Of a stretch of DNA of 64,000 nt, positions 35,186-47,780 are shown one piece after another; position 1 is the first letter of the stretch, and each line of letters begins with the position of its first letter. Origin of the DNA: Calendula officinalis (Eukaryota > Streptophyta > Magnoliopsida > Asterales > Asteraceae); assembly GCA_963853835.1 (NCBI GenBank), contig OY970824.1, positions 5,089,001 through 5,153,000 of the forward strand, in the 5' to 3' direction. The notes under the pieces were generated by a model, which ran no database searches, had not been told where the DNA came from, and saw nothing but the letters and a program-made list of their open reading frames with translations. A program made the translations under genes and the position numbers.

Positions 35186-37387
35186 TGTAACGACCCGAAA
35201 TTTGAATAAAATAAAATTTGGGAAAAATATGATAAATAAGGATAATTCATTTCAGAACCGAAGGAATTGGTTTCGTGTCGTTTGGACACCGTATGAGAAA
35301 GTTATGGACGAAACCGGATCGAGACAAAGACCGAAAAGTGCAGCCTAGCTGACTGGTGGAGTTCACGGCGCGAAGTGGAGTTCGCGATCGCGAACTCCGT
35401 CCAGAGAATTGGGGTTTTCAGACATTTAGTTCACGACCTGTTACCGATCGCGAAGTGTTCACGACACGCGAACTTCGCGACGCGAAGTCTGTTCACGGCG
35501 TGAACTTTGCGAGATCAGCTGTATTAAATCGGGAAAGCTAGGGTTTTCACTCATTTCTACCATTGTTGAAGGGCAGCCGATTTTAGAGAGAGAAGGGGCG
35601 ATTTTGGTGATTCCTTGCTCAAATCTTCATCAATCTTGAAGGATCTAAGCATCAAAGGTAAGATTTCTTGATTGTTGATGTTATCTAGCTAGTTATGAAC
35701 TTTGTATGGGTAGAAATGGTGGTTTGGGGAACCATCCATGTTATCTTTGGGGAAGATGACTAATTATGGGTGTAGAACACTCATTGTAAGCTTGTAATCG
35801 ATGTGTACAAGTTGGATCTGAGTTTATGATGGAAATCTTGAACTAGGGTTTGAGATTCCACCAAGTTGGATGAACTTGGTGGTTAGAGTTATAGATATGG
35901 ATTGATTAGTGACTAGTTATGGATAATAACTAGTTATTGTGATGATATTGATGGTAGGTCAAGAAGACCTAAGGATTGGTGACATTTCACAAGTTGGAAA
36001 GCAAGGATTCGTGTTGTTGGACACGATTTGGAGTTAGCTTGGCTAAGGTGAGTACATGAGACTTTTACTGAGTACATAGCAAATGATTTTGAAAACTATG
36101 ATGTTTTAAGAGTCTTTATTAATAAACATTTTTAATAAAGATATGATTGATATGATGAGAAAATGCTAGTAATAGACTATTTTAGTATGTCTAAATGATT
36201 GATGATTTTGAAAGAGATTATGATTATGAAAAGTAATTAATAAGTTTTTATAAATAAGATGTATGAATAAAGATAATGATTTGAAAGAGCTTGATAATCG
36301 ATTTATTGATAATATGTATTAATAAAGCTTGAGACAATGATTTTAAAGTAATGAGTATCGATTAGTATATTATACTAATAAATGTAGATATTGAAGTACT
36401 AAGAGGATAAGTAATAAGTGACTAGTAATAATCATGTATTCTAGTCAAAGAAGAGTCAAGGTAACATGATTTTGATAAAAGATAAATATGTTTTAAATTA
36501 GCAAAGGACTTGGTAAAGTCAAGGTTTAAAATGAAATAATAAAGAGAATAGTATGATAAATTAGAATAAATGTATTCTAATAAGTGACGAAAGGAGCTGA
36601 TGCTCATATTTGATGAAAGGAGCTGAGGCTCATATGTGAAATGAAAAATCCGGAATAAGACCGCCCAGAAATGGGGGAGCATGAGACGTCTACTTGGGGT
36701 GGTACCTCCCTGCGCAAAGAGTAGAATGTCACAGTTTACGACACTCAATGATGAGTGAGCATGACGACCCGGGAACGGGGAGAGCTTATGAATCTCGGTA
36801 AGATGGGGGTTCCCAATTACCTTGATAGTTTACCTATGACGTCCCATATCGGGAGAGTTGGCTTCGGAGAGGTCCGTTGCATATGTGATAATGAAAGTGT
36901 AAGTTTGGAGATAACTTACAAGTATGTGATTAAATAACGAATAAGCTTATGGTAAGCTTATTAGTTTATACGGTTAAATGAATGGAAAAATGAGTTGTGA
37001 ATTAATAAGAAATGATAAGGATAAGTATATTTTTTTTATGTTATAAATATTATTTTATAAACCTTTTGAGAATGGGTCGAAAACCCATGTATCTCACGAG
37101 ACTATTTTGTCTCACGTACTACTTTGTTTTTGGCTATGTACTCAGGTTCAGGATCATTGGAGTAGAGGGTCGCGTTAGAAGTGGCCTAGTGTTGTTTAGC
37201 TCGGGAGCTCGTAGGTAGTTCTCGTTTATCCTATGGTTATGATATTATCTTTGTAACACCGGATTTTATAACTCTGATAAATGTTTTAATGGTTTTTGTT
37301 AAACCGTATTTTGGGAACATTGGACATTGTATTATTTTTATTTAAAAAAATATGTTTAAAAGGTGTTTTGAAAATTGAGGTGTTACA
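35186..37387 (+). repeat. 5' LTR of the gag-only retrotransposon
   Basis: TGTAACGACCCG...GTGTTACA. Near its start (35358-35517) is a dense cluster of GTTCGCG, CGCGAAC, TTCACGGCGCG and similar inverted words. Confidence 0.92.
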
Positions 37388-37390
37388 ACT

Positions 37391-37402
37391 TGGTATCAGA
37401 GC
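37391..37402 (+). promoter_or_regulatory. Primer-binding site, tRNA-iMet
   Basis: TGGTATCAGAGC starts three bases after the LTR end. It is the standard plant LTR-element primer site complementary to the 3' end of initiator tRNA-Met. Confidence 0.92.
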
Positions 37403-37629
37403 TATAGTTTAAGTGAATTAGGTAGGTTTGACCTCCCTAGTCTTAAGCTATGCTAAGTAGGACCATATGTTTTCCATAGGATGTCCTTGATCAGTCCGTT
37501 GAGACAGTAAAGTATGGGTATATTAGGGTCGATCCCTAAGTGAAAGGATAATGTTTTGGGCTATATGGGTTATGTTTGACTAATAAGTCAATCTTTGAAT
37601 TTTGATGGTTTATTATGTTGATATAGAAA

Positions 37630-38850
37630 ATGGTGAACCCAAGAAGTGGAGAGATTCCACGAGATCATGAGACGGATTCAAATCGAATCCCGACTCATCC
37701 CGGTAATAATGGAGAAGGTTCCGGTTTGGATGCAAATCAAACCCCGGTAACTATGGAAGCTATCCAGAAATTATTTACCCAAATAAGGGAAGTGGTGAAT
37801 GAGGATGTGAACCGGATCTTGACTAACCGGTTCAATGAAGAGAAGAATGATAATTCTAAGTCCCGTGGGGGAAGTAAGTCTTCGGGTAGCAAGACCCGTA
37901 CTGTGGAGCCATCGACCGAGGAAAGCGATGATTCGGGGTCAGAGGAACGGGAAGGATGTACATACAAGACATTCATGACGTGCAACCCCGGAGTGTATTA
38001 TGGAAGTTCGGAACCAAAGGTCACGATGCGTTGGATTCGGGAAACCGAGCAAGTGCTAGAAAGTAGCAAGTGTTTAAAAGAAGACATGGTCGTTTATGCA
38101 TCCCGACAGTTGAAGGATGAAGCGTTGACATGGTGGGATACCATGTATGAAACTTTGGGAAAGAAAGTGTACAAGATGTCGTGGGAGGAGTTCACGAGAA
38201 GGTTGAAGGAAAAGTTTTGTCCCGAGAGAGATCTAGAAGAGTTACAAGAAGAGTTTATGTTCATCAAGAAGGGAAATATGTCGGTGGAAGAATACACCAA
38301 AAAGTTTACGGGATTACTTCCGTTTGTAATCAAGTCCTATCCGACGGAACGTATGAAGGTGGTTCGGTATGCAAATGGACTACCACCGGAGTTTGAATTG
38401 GAAGTCAAGCGAGCGACCACGTTGGATGAGGCCATTTGTACCGCTCGAGGTGTTGAAAGGGTGTTTCGCCGGAGGGCTCAAGAGTCGGCATCAGGAAAGG
38501 AAAAGAAGAAGCTTGATTTTAGCTTGGGATTGACAAAGAAGGAAGGATTGGGGTCGAGTTCGTCAAAGCATAGCGGTGTTGGAAGTTGCCAAAGTTGTGG
38601 AAAGAGTCACCGTGGGGAATGCAAGGCAAATTCAGCTATATGCTTCAAGTGTGGTCGAGTAGGACACCGAGCAAAGGATTGCAAAGTAAGGAACCTCGAG
38701 GAAGTGGAATGCTACACTTGTCATGAGGTGGGACACTTTAGTAGTGCGTGCCCAAGGAAGAGAACCGACACGTCAGCATCAACCGCCAACAGGAATCGGG
38801 TGAAGGAAACTCGTGGGGCCGCTTCAGGTAATGCATTTATGAAATTTTGA
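37630..38850 (+). CDS. gag: Gag polyprotein of a Ty3/Gypsy-type element
   Basis: An intact 406-residue frame starting MVNPRSGEIPRD. The N-terminal ~110 residues are polar with a Ser/Gly/Glu-rich stretch. Residues ~115-290 are a retrotransposon gag/capsid domain (WWDTMYETLG, LEELQEEFMFIKKG). The C-terminal part has zinc knuckles: CQSCGKSHRGEC (atypical spacing), CFKCGRVGHRAKDC and CYTCHEVGHFSSAC (canonical CX2CX4HX4C). It forms virus-like particles and packages element RNA. The frame closes at TGA with no pol frame following, unlike full-length relatives where gag and pol are joined or adjacent. Confidence 0.95.
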   Translation: MVNPRSGEIPRDHETDSNRIPTHPGNNGEGSGLDANQTPVTMEAIQKLFTQIREVVNEDVNRILTNRFNEEKNDNSKSRGGSKSSGSKTRTVEPSTEESDDSGSEEREGCTYKTFMTCNPGVYYGSSEPKVTMRWIRETEQVLESSKCLKEDMVVYASRQLKDEALTWWDTMYETLGKKVYKMSWEEFTRRLKEKFCPERDLEELQEEFMFIKKGNMSVEEYTKKFTGLLPFVIKSYPTERMKVVRYANGLPPEFELEVKRATTLDEAICTARGVERVFRRRAQESASGKEKKKLDFSLGLTKKEGLGSSSSKHSGVGSCQSCGKSHRGECKANSAICFKCGRVGHRAKDCKVRNLEEVECYTCHEVGHFSSACPRKRTDTSASTANRNRVKETRGAASGNAFMKF

Positions 38851-40920
38851 TAGATAATTAGAATTCGATTGCTTTTATGTCGCACAAATTGGTGCTTATG
38901 TGATATAAGTATGGAAATAATGTTAGATAGAATATGATGTGAAAAATAAGTTTGGGAGATAATCTCCCCGAGTTATTATGCGTATAGTTATGGGTTGGCG
39001 ACCGGTATGTCGCGGGAAATAAGAATAGAAAGAATTATGTCATTATAAATTATCGGAAGGTGAATCATAAGAATAGTAGCTGTGCTCAAAGAAAGGGTAG
39101 TAGTACAGAGAAGTACTAAGTTTCGGTATGACTGGTGAAGTATGAATGGAAAGCTATAGAAATAATGATTTTTAAAATAGAACTTTAGTGTTCGGTGGGA
39201 ATCCTGATAAGTAGTGCAGATATTCAAGTCAGGGTTGACGTATGCAATGGCAAGGGTGAATAGTTTGTTATTGGTAAAGTTTATAAAAAAAAAAAAAAAA
39301 AAAAGAGAAAAATGAGATAGTTCAAGATTGGGTATCGATCGGAGTCAATGGGTTGACTCATAAGGACCGTGTGAATCGGTAAAATATGGATAATTAAAAG
39401 GGTGTTAGTGGTTACCTCGGTGGTAAATGAAAGATCGGAAAATATTAATGTTGAGAAAGCATGTTTAGTAAAGGTCGATTGATAAATAAATTGGTTAGTG
39501 AATTTGTGCATACCGTATGGTATTGTGTGTAAGTGGAAAAGTGAAAATGTGGATAGAAAATGTGGTTGATTATGAAAGAAAATGATAGCATGATGCTAAA
39601 CGAATGAGGCATACATGAATGGTATGCAAGGTGAAATGGTATTGTATGAGTCACTTTGGATTGGAGGCTTTCCGATCATTGTGACAGTTTGGGATCGTGA
39701 TGGATTGGAAGCTTTCCGATCATCTCGATAAGATAGTTAAAGTATAATTTGTTATATAAGGGATGATGTTTGTATCTGACGTATGTAGAACCGTATGGTT
39801 AGTTGTTATTATGATTCTTATGGCAAGTGAGAACTTGGGTTGAAAACACGAGTAGTGTTTAAGTAGAAGTATGAGTAGGGGATACCTACAAGTTAATGGT
39901 TCATGAAAAAGGAATGCTTTAGAAAGCAAAGTGGTTAGTAGCCAATGAGTGGTGGAAGATGTATATCGGGTGGTTAGGCCACAATTGGATGCGATTGAGG
40001 CTCTAGAGCCGGCAATCGGGAATTTCAAGTATGGTATAAGGATGTTTGAAGGAAATTATAAAAGGTATAAGTAATTGGATGAAAGTTAAAAAGTAATAGA
40101 AAATTGGTATTGATTCAAGTGGAAATGGTTAATCGATTGGGGAAATTGAAATCGAAGAAAAGAGGGACAATCGAGAAAGGAAATTTGGATATTGGAATTC
40201 GGGAATGAAAAGCTCGGGAAGCAATGCATTAGTAATAAAGAATATGTGGAATTTAGCAAGGTAAGTTGACTTATTCATAAGTCAAGGTTAGTCAACTAGT
40301 AGATTGTTGACTTTGGTCAAAATTGGATTTTTGATTTTCGTTTAAAGGAGGTTAGTCGAGGATAAGGGCATAATGTATCATGTATGTGTGTATAATAGTG
40401 GTTGATTGATTAATGGAAATAATTGTAGTCAAAGGGTGCGACTTTGACCTTTGGGCAATTCGAATGGAATTTAGAAATCGAGTATGATTGTTGTTGGACC
40501 ATGAAGGTAAGGTCCATTGTTAAGGAATTTATGGTTAATGGGATCACTAGTGGGTAAGGAAATTGTCAAGAAATGGTTGACCTTGTACTAAGTCAAAGAG
40601 GGAACAATGTTGACAATATGGTCAAAGTGATGGGTTGACTAACATTTTGGTCAAATGGTTATTAGTAATGATTGGGTCATATCATCTCAATGGGGGTGAG
40701 GAGTTTGGTTAAATGACGGGAAGTGTTAAGGTTAAATTGTGAAATTTTGAACCGTTCGGATATTGGGAACTCGAGTTTGGATCTTTGGCCGTTTGGGTAT
40801 AACGGGTCAAGTGGGAAATTAATTGCGTAAGTATTATTGAATCATAAGTTGGAAGTGGAATGAGGATCGGAAATCCTTGAGTTGATTCCGAGGACGGAAT
40901 CCTTTTAAGGGGTGGATAGT
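38851..40920 (+). other. Non-coding 3' interior of the retrotransposon
   Basis: No pol domain in any frame. It includes an A-rich run (39284-39304) and ends at the polypurine tract TTTTAAGGGGTGGATAG (~40903-40919). From 39430 onward it is duplicated at 33695-35185. Confidence 0.85.
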
Positions 40921-43122
40921 TGTAACGACCCGAAATTTGAATAAAATAAAATTTGGGAAAAATATGATAAATAAGGATAATTCATTTCAGAACCGAAGGA
41001 ATTGGTTTCGTGTCGTTTGGACACCGTATGAGAAAGTTATGGACGAAACCGGATCGAGACAAAGACCGAAAAGTGCAGCCTAGCTGACTGGTGGAGTTCA
41101 CGGCGCGAAGTGGAGTTCGCGATCGCGAACTCCGTCCAGAGAATTGGGGTTTTCAGACATTTAGTTCACGACCTGTTACCGATCGCGAAGTGTTCACGAC
41201 ACGCGAACTTCGCGACACGAAGTCTGTTCACGGCGTGAACTTTGCGAGATCAGCTGTATTAAATCGGGAAAGCTAGGGTTTTCACTCATTTCTACCATTG
41301 TTGAAGGGCAGCCGATTTTAGAGAGAGAAGGGGCGATTTTGGTGATTCCTTGCTCAAATCTTCATCAATCTTGAAGGATCTAAGCATCAAAGGTAAGATT
41401 TCTTGATTGTTGATGTTATCTAGCTAGTTATGAACTTTGTATGGGTAGAAATGGTGGTTTGGGGAACCATCCATGTTATCTTTGGGGAAGATGACTAATT
41501 ATGGGTGTAGAACACTCATTGTAAGCTTGTAATCGATGTGTACAAGTTGGATCTGAGTTTATGATGGAAATCTTGAACTAGGGTTTGAGATTCCACCAAG
41601 TTGGATGAACTTGGTGGTTAGAGTTATAGATATGGATTGATTAGTGACTAGTTATGGATAATAACTAGTTATTGTGATGATATTGATGGTAGGTCAAGAA
41701 GACCTAAGGATTGGTGACATTTCACAAGTTGGAAAGCAAGGATTCGTGTTGTTGGACACGATTTGGAGTTAGCTTGGCTAAGGTGAGTACATGAGACTTT
41801 TACTGAGTACATAGCAAATGAATTTGAAAACTATGATGTTTTAAGAGTCTTTATTAATAAACATTTTTAATAAAGATATGATTGATATGATGAGAAAATG
41901 CTAGTAATAGACTATTTTAGTATGTCTAAATGATTGATGATTTTGAAAGAGATTATGATTATGAAAAGTAATTAATAAGTTTTTATAAATAAGATGTATG
42001 AATAAAGATAATGATTTGAAAGAGCTTGATAATCGATTTATTGATAATATGTATTAATAAAGCTTGAGACAATGATTTTAAAGTAATGAGTATCGATTAG
42101 TATATTATACTAATAAATGTAGATATTGAAGTACTAAGAGGATAAGTAATAAGTGACTAGTAATAATCATGTATTCTAGTCAAAGAAGAGTCAAGGTAAC
42201 ATGATTTTGATAAAAGATAAATATGTTTTAAATTAGCAAAGGACTTGGTAAAGTCAAGGTTTAAAATGAAATAATAAAGAGAATAGTATGATAAATTAGA
42301 ATAAATGTATTCTAATAAGTGACGAAAGGAGCTGATGCTCATATTTGATGAAAGGAGCTGAGGCTCATATGTGAAATGAAAAATCCGGAATAAGACCGCC
42401 CAGAAATGGGGGAGCATGAGACGTCTACTTGGGGTGGTACCTCCCTGCGCAAAGAGTAGAATGTCACAGTTTACGACACTCAATGATGAGTGAGCATGAC
42501 GACCCGGGAACGGGGAGAGCTTATGAATCTCGGTAAGATGGGGGTTCCCAATTACCTTGATAGTTTACCTATGACGTCCCATATCGGGAGAGTTGGCTTC
42601 GGAGAGGTCCGTTGCATATGTGATAATGAAAGTGTAAGTTTGGAGATAACTTACAAGTATGTGATTAAATAACGAATAAGCTTATGGTAAGCTTATTAGT
42701 TTATACGGTTAAATGAATGGAAAAATGAGTTGTGAATTAATAAGAAATGATAAGGATAAGTATATTTTTTTTATGTTATAAATATTATTTTATAAACCTT
42801 TTGAGAATGGGTCGAAAACCCATGTATCTCACGAGACTATTTTGTCTCACGTACTACTTTGTTTTTGGCTATGTACTCAGGTTCAGGATCATTGGAGTAG
42901 AGGGTCGCGTTAGAAGTGGCCTAGTGTTGTTTAGCTCGGGAGCTCGTAGGTAGTTCTCGTTTATCCTATGGTTATGATATTATCTTTGTAACACCGGATT
43001 TTATAACTCTGATAAATGTTTTAATGGTTTTTGTTAAACCGTATTTTGGGAACATTGGACATTGTATTATTTTTATTTAAAAAAATATGTTTAAAAGGTG
43101 TTTTGAAAATTGAGGTGTTACA
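40921..43122 (+). repeat. 3' LTR of the gag-only retrotransposon
   Basis: Nearly identical to 35186-37387. It ends GTGTTACA and is followed by GGTCA, where the second copy of the duplicated block begins. Confidence 0.92.
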
Positions 43123-46100
43123 GGTCATATAGTATTTTGATGATATTTAGTGAAAAAGTCCGTAAGTAAAATTTTAACAGTTTTTTCTCAGAATTTTGAT
43201 GATTTTGCAAAAATCATATAAAATCAACCATAACTCCGTTTTGGGCGTGTGACCAGTCGTTTTAAAGGTCTAAGAGTCTACTTTATTTATATCATATTTT
43301 CATGAACTGATATGGTCAGAAAAGTATTCAGATTTCTGAGTTATTAAAGGAGGTCGGATGTGTCTTTTTCGGGTCAAACATTTATTGAAAAGTTTGGGTG
43401 TTAAACATGAGATTTGTCATAAGATGGAAATTGTATGCTTGATAAAATGATAATTATAAGTTTGTAAATGTAGGAAGTTAATAAAATAGTTTTGGCCCGT
43501 TTAATAGAAAAAACTAGTCATATTGAGAATTCTTAACTTTGGTCAAAGTAAAAGGTTAACATTTTCATGGGTTAATTAGCTAATCAAAATGGTTCATATA
43601 TGTTTATGAAATGATAAAAATTATGTTTTTGAAGTATTAAAACATTGCTCTCGGTTTTGACCCGTTTGGGCCTATATGTTAAATTTGGTCTAAAAATGTA
43701 TTGTTTGGTTTATATGTGACTTTAGAAGTCTAATTATGATAAGTTAGGGATTGTAGGTTTTACAAGTCATGGATTGTATAGTGTTAAAGTTAGTTTGCTT
43801 GGTTTCGACCCGTTTGAGTTATAATTGGGATAAATGCATAAAGGTGATAGGCTTTGACTCGGAAGATGTTGGTATGACCATTTCTTAGTTGGATAAGTTA
43901 CAAGTGTATTTGTCATGTTAAAATTATGCAATTTAGAGCCTTTTACCATATTTGTCTTGTTATCTTTATTTGGTGGAATTTGGTTCTAATTCGGCATTCA
44001 TTTTATGTATAGGAATTGGGAATCAAACTCAGTGATATATGACAACTGAGTTTGGAAGGATTGCGGTGCTAAGGTGAGTGTATTTAGCCTTCAATCTATA
44101 TGTGTTTCAATTTGGTAGAAAATTGGATACTTTGGTAAAAAGTGCAGGAAATTGGTAACTGGGCAAGTTCGCTCCGTGAACTTTGAGAGTTCACGACGCC
44201 AACGAGTGGCAGAGATTTGGACAGGAATTCGTGAGGATGTTCGCGGGGCATGAACATAGAATTTGCGACGCGAACTCTGTGTTCACGGCGCGAACATCAG
44301 CAGGTGCAAAATTTTGCTGCGAGTTTTTAAATCCATGTTATTCTACGGTATAATTAATGAAGATTATTAATTATTAACTAAGTGCACATCAGGGAGGAGG
44401 TCAGTAATTGGAGAATTCTACTAGGCATATGTTTACTAGTGATAGCGGTGTACAGGCCTTGGAAGCACTGGTTGTTCTAAGGAGGTGCACACTGTCACTG
44501 AGTAAATGGTCATCAGTTATTATTGTTAGGCCAACAATGATTTAGGGTTCGGTAGGACCGCCGGTCCTCTCAAATTAAATATAACTGGGAAAGTATGAAT
44601 TTATATCGGTTGTTCTATTATATATTGTTTGTTTAAGTTCATTCACTTAGCTGTTAGCTAATTCCCCACCTCGTTGATTCTTTTGCAGGTTCGGTTCGAT
44701 GGGCGGGTCAAGGGGTGCTTGTTAGGAATGGTTGACCAATGGTTACTCTGATCGTATTTTGTAACCGAGCCGTTTTATAGTAACACGTTAAACCGTTTTG
44801 ATGTTTTGAGTAATATTATGTTTAAAGTTGTATTTTGTAAAATGACTTAACTTAATATGGTTTGAATATTACGTACGCTTCCGTTATTTATATATAAAAA
44901 AACCGGGTTTAAAATTTACGGTGTTACATACAACCACCAAACAACATACAAACCAAACAATCCATCCTAACAACAGACACAAAAACATCAAAATTATGCA
45001 CTTCGAATCTGCATCTTGACACCCCATTCATCAGCAACTTCAATTTGCTATTTATAAAATATTAAGATTTAAAAAGCCATATAAACCATGTAATTTAATT
45101 TGTTTTACATGTATACTTTTCCTAAAACATTTAGGTACTGGGTTTAAACTTTTAATCTCCTAAAATTTACAAAGAGTTAAAGTTTACTAAATTCCTCTTT
45201 CTTTTTTTCCTATGTCATTGTACTACTGTAGTTTATTTGTTTTACAGAAAGACTTTTTTTTCTCTTTTGTTTTGAAGTAATTTATTTCTTGTGAGTTATT
45301 CATTTAATGGAGATTACATTTAAATTTTTTTAAATAATGTTAAATTTAAAGCATTTGATTGGAAACTATTTAAAAATTTATTACTATTTCAATAAATTTT
45401 TGAATAACTATTTTTCATAGAAACATATAGTTTTTTTTATAAATTTTGTCTAATAACTTAATTTTCTCCAACTATTGTAATAATCTTTCATTGTTTGTCT
45501 TTTTTAATTTGTACACTTTATAAATTTTTATTTTAAACCCTAGATATATTTATATATATTTTTTAACTTTTTGACTAGTTTAAACATACATATTAACATA
45601 CATTCTAGAAATTCATATATTGAATAGTATTTGTTGAAATTAAAAAATAAAAGAAATGTCAATTGATTATAAAAGTTGATGTTGGCATACATTTTTTGTT
45701 ATTTTTTTATTTTTATAACTATAAAAGAAATGTTATAAGAATATTTTTAAATGAAACAATTTGAAAAATGTTACATTTTATAAGGTGTCATAAATATTAT
45801 CAAACAATATACATATAAGGAGCATTTATAAAATATTTGAGATAACTGAAGGTGAATTCGTGATATTAGTAAAATAACAAACTTTTGAAAATGTTAATCA
45901 TTAGAGAGATTTTGTATAAATAGTTTTTTGTTAATTACGGAGTATAAGTTAGTGGGAAGTTAATGTACGAGTGATAATAAGTTATTGTGAGTTTAACGAT
46001 AAAATACTTTCTTACGTACAATCTAAAAATGCATATTTAATTTACACGTATACTGGATGTAAAATGAATAAGAAAAATTATGTTGGTGTCTATTATTTGT

Positions 46101-47576
46101 ATTTATTCACTTGATCAATATAAGTATCAAAATCAAAGAATGATATGAAGAAAGAGAATTAATAAATTACATATTTTATTTTATGGTGAGTCAATATAAA
46201 ATAAATACAAATGATATATATCGATCAATACTATTTTTCAGTGGCAAGACATATCTATATCAATACTATTTTTCAATGGCAGAAGACACATCTGGTTCCC
46301 TTAACAGGATAACATTGATTATGTCTTAAACAACGAGCTGGTTTCAAAATATCAATACTACTTCAGATTCTCATATCTACGTTAAATATTATAGTACTAT
46401 TTTTTTAAACAAAATTGATTACAATGACATAATCGCTAAAAATGTGTAACTCAAGCAAGTCATACACAATAATACACAATTCAATTGTTTATAATTAAAA
46501 GAAATTATCAAGCTAATAAATTAATAATAAACTATCAATATTTGACTAAAGTACGTATGTGTAATAATAAATTAATAATGATGAAGGATCCCATTTTTTC
46601 ACCTATATAATATAACTGCTAAGTCATTTCAGGACATTATCAATGGCTTCCCTTCCCATTTTGAGTGTTCTTGAAGAGTCTCAAGTATCACCACCTCCGG
46701 CCACCATAGATGACACCTCATTGCCACTAACTTTCATCGACATAAAGTACCTTCTTCGCCCTCCGATCCACCATCTTTTATTCTATGAATTCCCACTTAC
46801 CAAAACTCAGTTCATTGAAACTAAAACACTCATTATCAATCACACTTCAACATTTTTTCCCATTTGCCGGTAATTTGTTCGTATTTCCGACTTCTAAAAT
46901 ACCCGAAATTTGTTACGTTGGTGGTGATTCTGCTGACGTTACGTTTGCATAATGTAATCTTGATTTCGACGATCTAACCGGATACCATCCTCGAAACTGT
47001 GATAAGTTTTACAATCTTATACCTAAACTTGGAAACTTTGTTAAATCACCCGAATATGTAAAGATCCCGGTTTTTTCATCTCAAATCACACTTTTCCCGA
47101 ACCGTGGTATATCCGTTGGCATGACTAGTCACCATAGCCTCGGTGATGCAAGCACTCAATATTCTTTCTTGAAGGCATGGACATCAATTACTCGATGTGG
47201 TACGGATGAGTCGTTTTTAGCTAACGAAACTTTGCCGGTTTATGAAAGAGTGGTCAAATACCCCGAACTAGACGAATTATATCTAAAGCGCACGAATGTT
47301 GAAACTTTTTTTAACGAAGAGTATCAACCTCCGATGCTTTCTGGTCCAACTGATAAAGTTCGTGCCAGTTTTATACTGGCACGAACTGTTATTGATCAGT
47401 TGACCTGCAATCCAAGGGGATAATAAACACGTGAAGCTCGTCGTTACGTGCTTTTGCGAGACAACTCCATATATAAGCACATGTAACCGTAAAAGATGAT
47501 ACATAAGGTATTGTCGGCAGTTGGGTCATAACTGTTTTTCTTCAACTGATCAATAACAGTTCGTGCCAGTATAAAG
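43123..47576. repeat. Right copy of the 4.45-kb duplicated block
   Basis: Partner of 29245-33698. It contains the last 1806 bases of the Ty3-type solo LTR (43123-44928), 1.7 kb of BAHD upstream DNA (44929-46642, no other feature) and the BAHD 5' part. Unlike the left copy it continues into the remainder of the BAHD gene. Confidence 0.95.
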
Positions 47577-47780
47577 CACGAACTGGCACGAACTGTTATT
47601 GATCAGTTGAAGAAAACAGTTATGACCCAACTGCCGACAATACCTTATGTATCATCTTTTACGGTTACATGTGCTTATATATGGAGTTGTCTCGCAAAAG
47701 CACGTAACGACGAGCTTCACGTGTTTATTATCCCCTTGGATTGCAGGTCGCGTTTGGATCCACCCGTTCCAAAGTCCTAT
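47402..47780. repeat. ~170-bp inverted duplication (foldback) of BAHD coding sequence
   Basis: The stretch from 'gacctgcaatccaagg' (47402) to 'gccagtataaag' (47576) is the reverse complement of ~47585-47754. It forms a near-perfect palindrome with almost no spacer. The left arm is also present at 33524-33698. Confidence 0.93.

Larger units (their letters stand above)
35186..43122 (+). mobile_element. Non-autonomous gag-only LTR retrotransposon (TR-GAG-like, Ty3/Gypsy)
   Basis: LTRs 35186-37387 and 40921-43122 (2202 bp each) differ at two positions that I noticed (35482 G/41217 A; 36087 T/41822 A). They start TGTAACGACCCG and end GTGTTACA. A primer-binding site TGGTATCAGAGC (37391-37402) fits initiator tRNA-Met. 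A polypurine tract precedes the 3' LTR. The 3.5-kb interior encodes only Gag; no protease, reverse transcriptase, RNase H or integrase is present, so it would need proteins from a related element. The 3' flank is GGTCA; no matching duplication stands at the 5' LTR because another element segment abuts it. Confidence 0.9.

Noticed and set aside
33695..37387. A 3.7-kb LTR covering the whole 5735-offset repeat
   Set aside because: The true LTR starts at TGTAACGACCCG directly after a polypurine tract (35186 and 40921), and the related solo LTR at 56149 matches only from there. The first 1.5 kb is interior sequence.
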